NCBI GenBank assembly: GCA_031287135.1 | Contig: JAITTK010000029.1 | Location: forward strand, 1-12,933 | Length of the DNA: 12,933 nucleotides | Origin: Candidatus Methanoplasma reticulitermitis | GTDB lineage: Archaea; Thermoplasmatota; Thermoplasmata; Methanomassiliicoccales; Methanomethylophilaceae | Direction: 5' to 3' | Part shown: positions 12,382 to 12,933 of the stretch, piece after piece | How positions within the stretch are numbered: the first letter of the stretch is position 1 | How the letters are laid out: each line of letters begins with the position of its first letter | Translations under genes and position numbers: made by a program | Notes under the pieces: model-generated | Told to the model about the DNA's origin: nothing | The model's input: the letters and a program-made list of their open reading frames with translations, nothing else | Databases searched by the model: none

Positions 12382-12933
12382 TCAGTCGCGCCTGGCTTTG
12401 GACATGGCCCCTGCAGAGTAACCCTCAAGATGAGATATGTATTCCGGCATCAGCCCATAAGGTATGCCGCATGCCAATTCATCAGGTGCCATATCCGTCC
12501 TCTTCCTGCATCCGAAACATCCGAGGGATACGTTAGGCGATCCCGATATCATCGGTACTGCGGTCACATCCTCGCAGGCACACTGGAACGGAGATGTGCT
12601 GAACTCCGCGCGTCCTCCTTTTTCGGCCGTGATGACGGAAGATATCCAATATATCCTTTCCGGTATGTCCACCATCACGACCACATCCGGTATGAAATCC
12701 GCTTCCTGCAAAGGACACACCACCTCACCGTCCGTGCGGTACGGGATGATCAGCCTTTCATCTATCATATTCTTGGCGGACTCTGCGGAATCATGTATCC
12801 CTATGGCGGCATGGAATTCTCCCGATGCCACTTTGGCCGGAGTCTCACCCATGCCCAGAACGGATGACCCTATATGGCAGCCTTGCATCCCATAGGGCAT
12901 CTTTATGCACTCTCCCCTCCTGGCACGGAATAC
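12382..12933 (-). CDS. DUF169 family protein, N-terminus cut by window edge
   Basis: The open frame runs without a stop to the right edge of the window, so the start lies outside; 183 C-terminal residues are visible. They match DUF169, an uncharacterised family common in archaea and anaerobic bacteria. Seen are RARRGECIKMPYGMQGCHIGSSVLGMGE near the visible start, a segment FQCACEDVTAVPMISGSPNVSLGCFGCRKRTDMAPDELACGIPY (visible residues about 116-158) and a C-terminal MPEYISHLEG. Four clustered cysteines (visible residues 118, 120, 139, 142) in CAC and CFGC could bind a metal or cluster. An ATG at 12900 lies in frame but within conserved sequence, so it is not the true start. It lies 280 bases upstream of mcrB on the same strand; likely an independent gene. 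Confidence 0.82.
   Translation of the reverse strand, partial: VFRARRGECIKMPYGMQGCHIGSSVLGMGETPAKVASGEFHAAIGIHDSAESAKNMIDERLIIPYRTDGEVVCPLQEADFIPDVVVMVDIPERIYWISSVITAEKGGRAEFSTSPFQCACEDVTAVPMISGSPNVSLGCFGCRKRTDMAPDELACGIPYGLMPEYISHLEGYSAGAMSKARRD

Noticed and set aside
12196..12867. A 223-codon plus-strand open frame upstream of and antisense to DUF169
   Set aside because: The DUF169 motifs on the minus strand are convincing; the plus-strand product is arginine/histidine/tyrosine-rich and unrecognisable.
1..12933. CRISPR arrays, insertion sequences, phage or toxin-antitoxin genes
   Set aside because: No regularly spaced direct repeats, transposase motifs, terminal inverted repeats or att-like duplications were seen; the window is a housekeeping methanogenesis region.

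Overview
This window looks like a methanogenic archaeon of the order Methanomassiliicoccales (class Thermoplasmata). The McrA, McrB and McrG sequences are unmistakable. Two further traits fit that group: mcrC lies outside the mcrBDGA operon, and none of the 13 visible stop codons is TAG. The order and the likely family (Methanomethylophilaceae) are inferred from protein character, not from a tree. Almost everything here concerns methyl-coenzyme M reductase (MCR): its subunits, its activation, its post-translational modification, and several methanogen-linked proteins of unknown function.

Left arm (1-4067, minus strand): a tight run atwA - mcrC - mmp3 - mmp6, the last cut by the window edge. 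AtwA is the ATP-dependent component A2 that takes part in reductive activation of MCR. McrC and the methanogenesis marker proteins 3 and 6 are conserved MCR-associated proteins. The run appears to start from a single TATA promoter with little or no leader.

Middle (4068-7422, plus strand): divergent from atwA is a two-domain protein with an N-terminal winged-helix/DUF4443-type module and a C-terminal DUF2111-type module. It overlaps by 4 bases a small cysteine-rich protein (DUF6951-type). A GC-rich intergenic stretch follows that can fold into nested stems. After it come an unrecognised 183-residue protein with a C-x5-C-x5-C motif and mmp1, the YcaO-type enzyme that makes the thioglycine of McrA. 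The atwA promoter and the promoter of the 183-residue gene both carry the palindrome GGCATGCC, 20-21 bases upstream of their TATA boxes.

Right arm (7594-12101, minus strand): the MCR structural operon mcrB - mcrD - mcrG - mcrA, followed closely by a DUF2098-type gene and a compact hairpin plus U-rich terminator. This operon has strong Shine-Dalgarno sites and a leader that can form a hairpin. At the right edge lies the C-terminal part of a DUF169 protein on the same strand.

How the parts fit: mcrBDGA makes the enzyme, mmp1 modifies McrA, and AtwA and McrC serve in its activation. The DUF4443/DUF2111 protein is positioned to regulate or sense something for the assembly genes. The unknown 183-residue protein, the DUF6951 protein and the DUF2098 protein are the best candidates for undescribed MCR-related functions.
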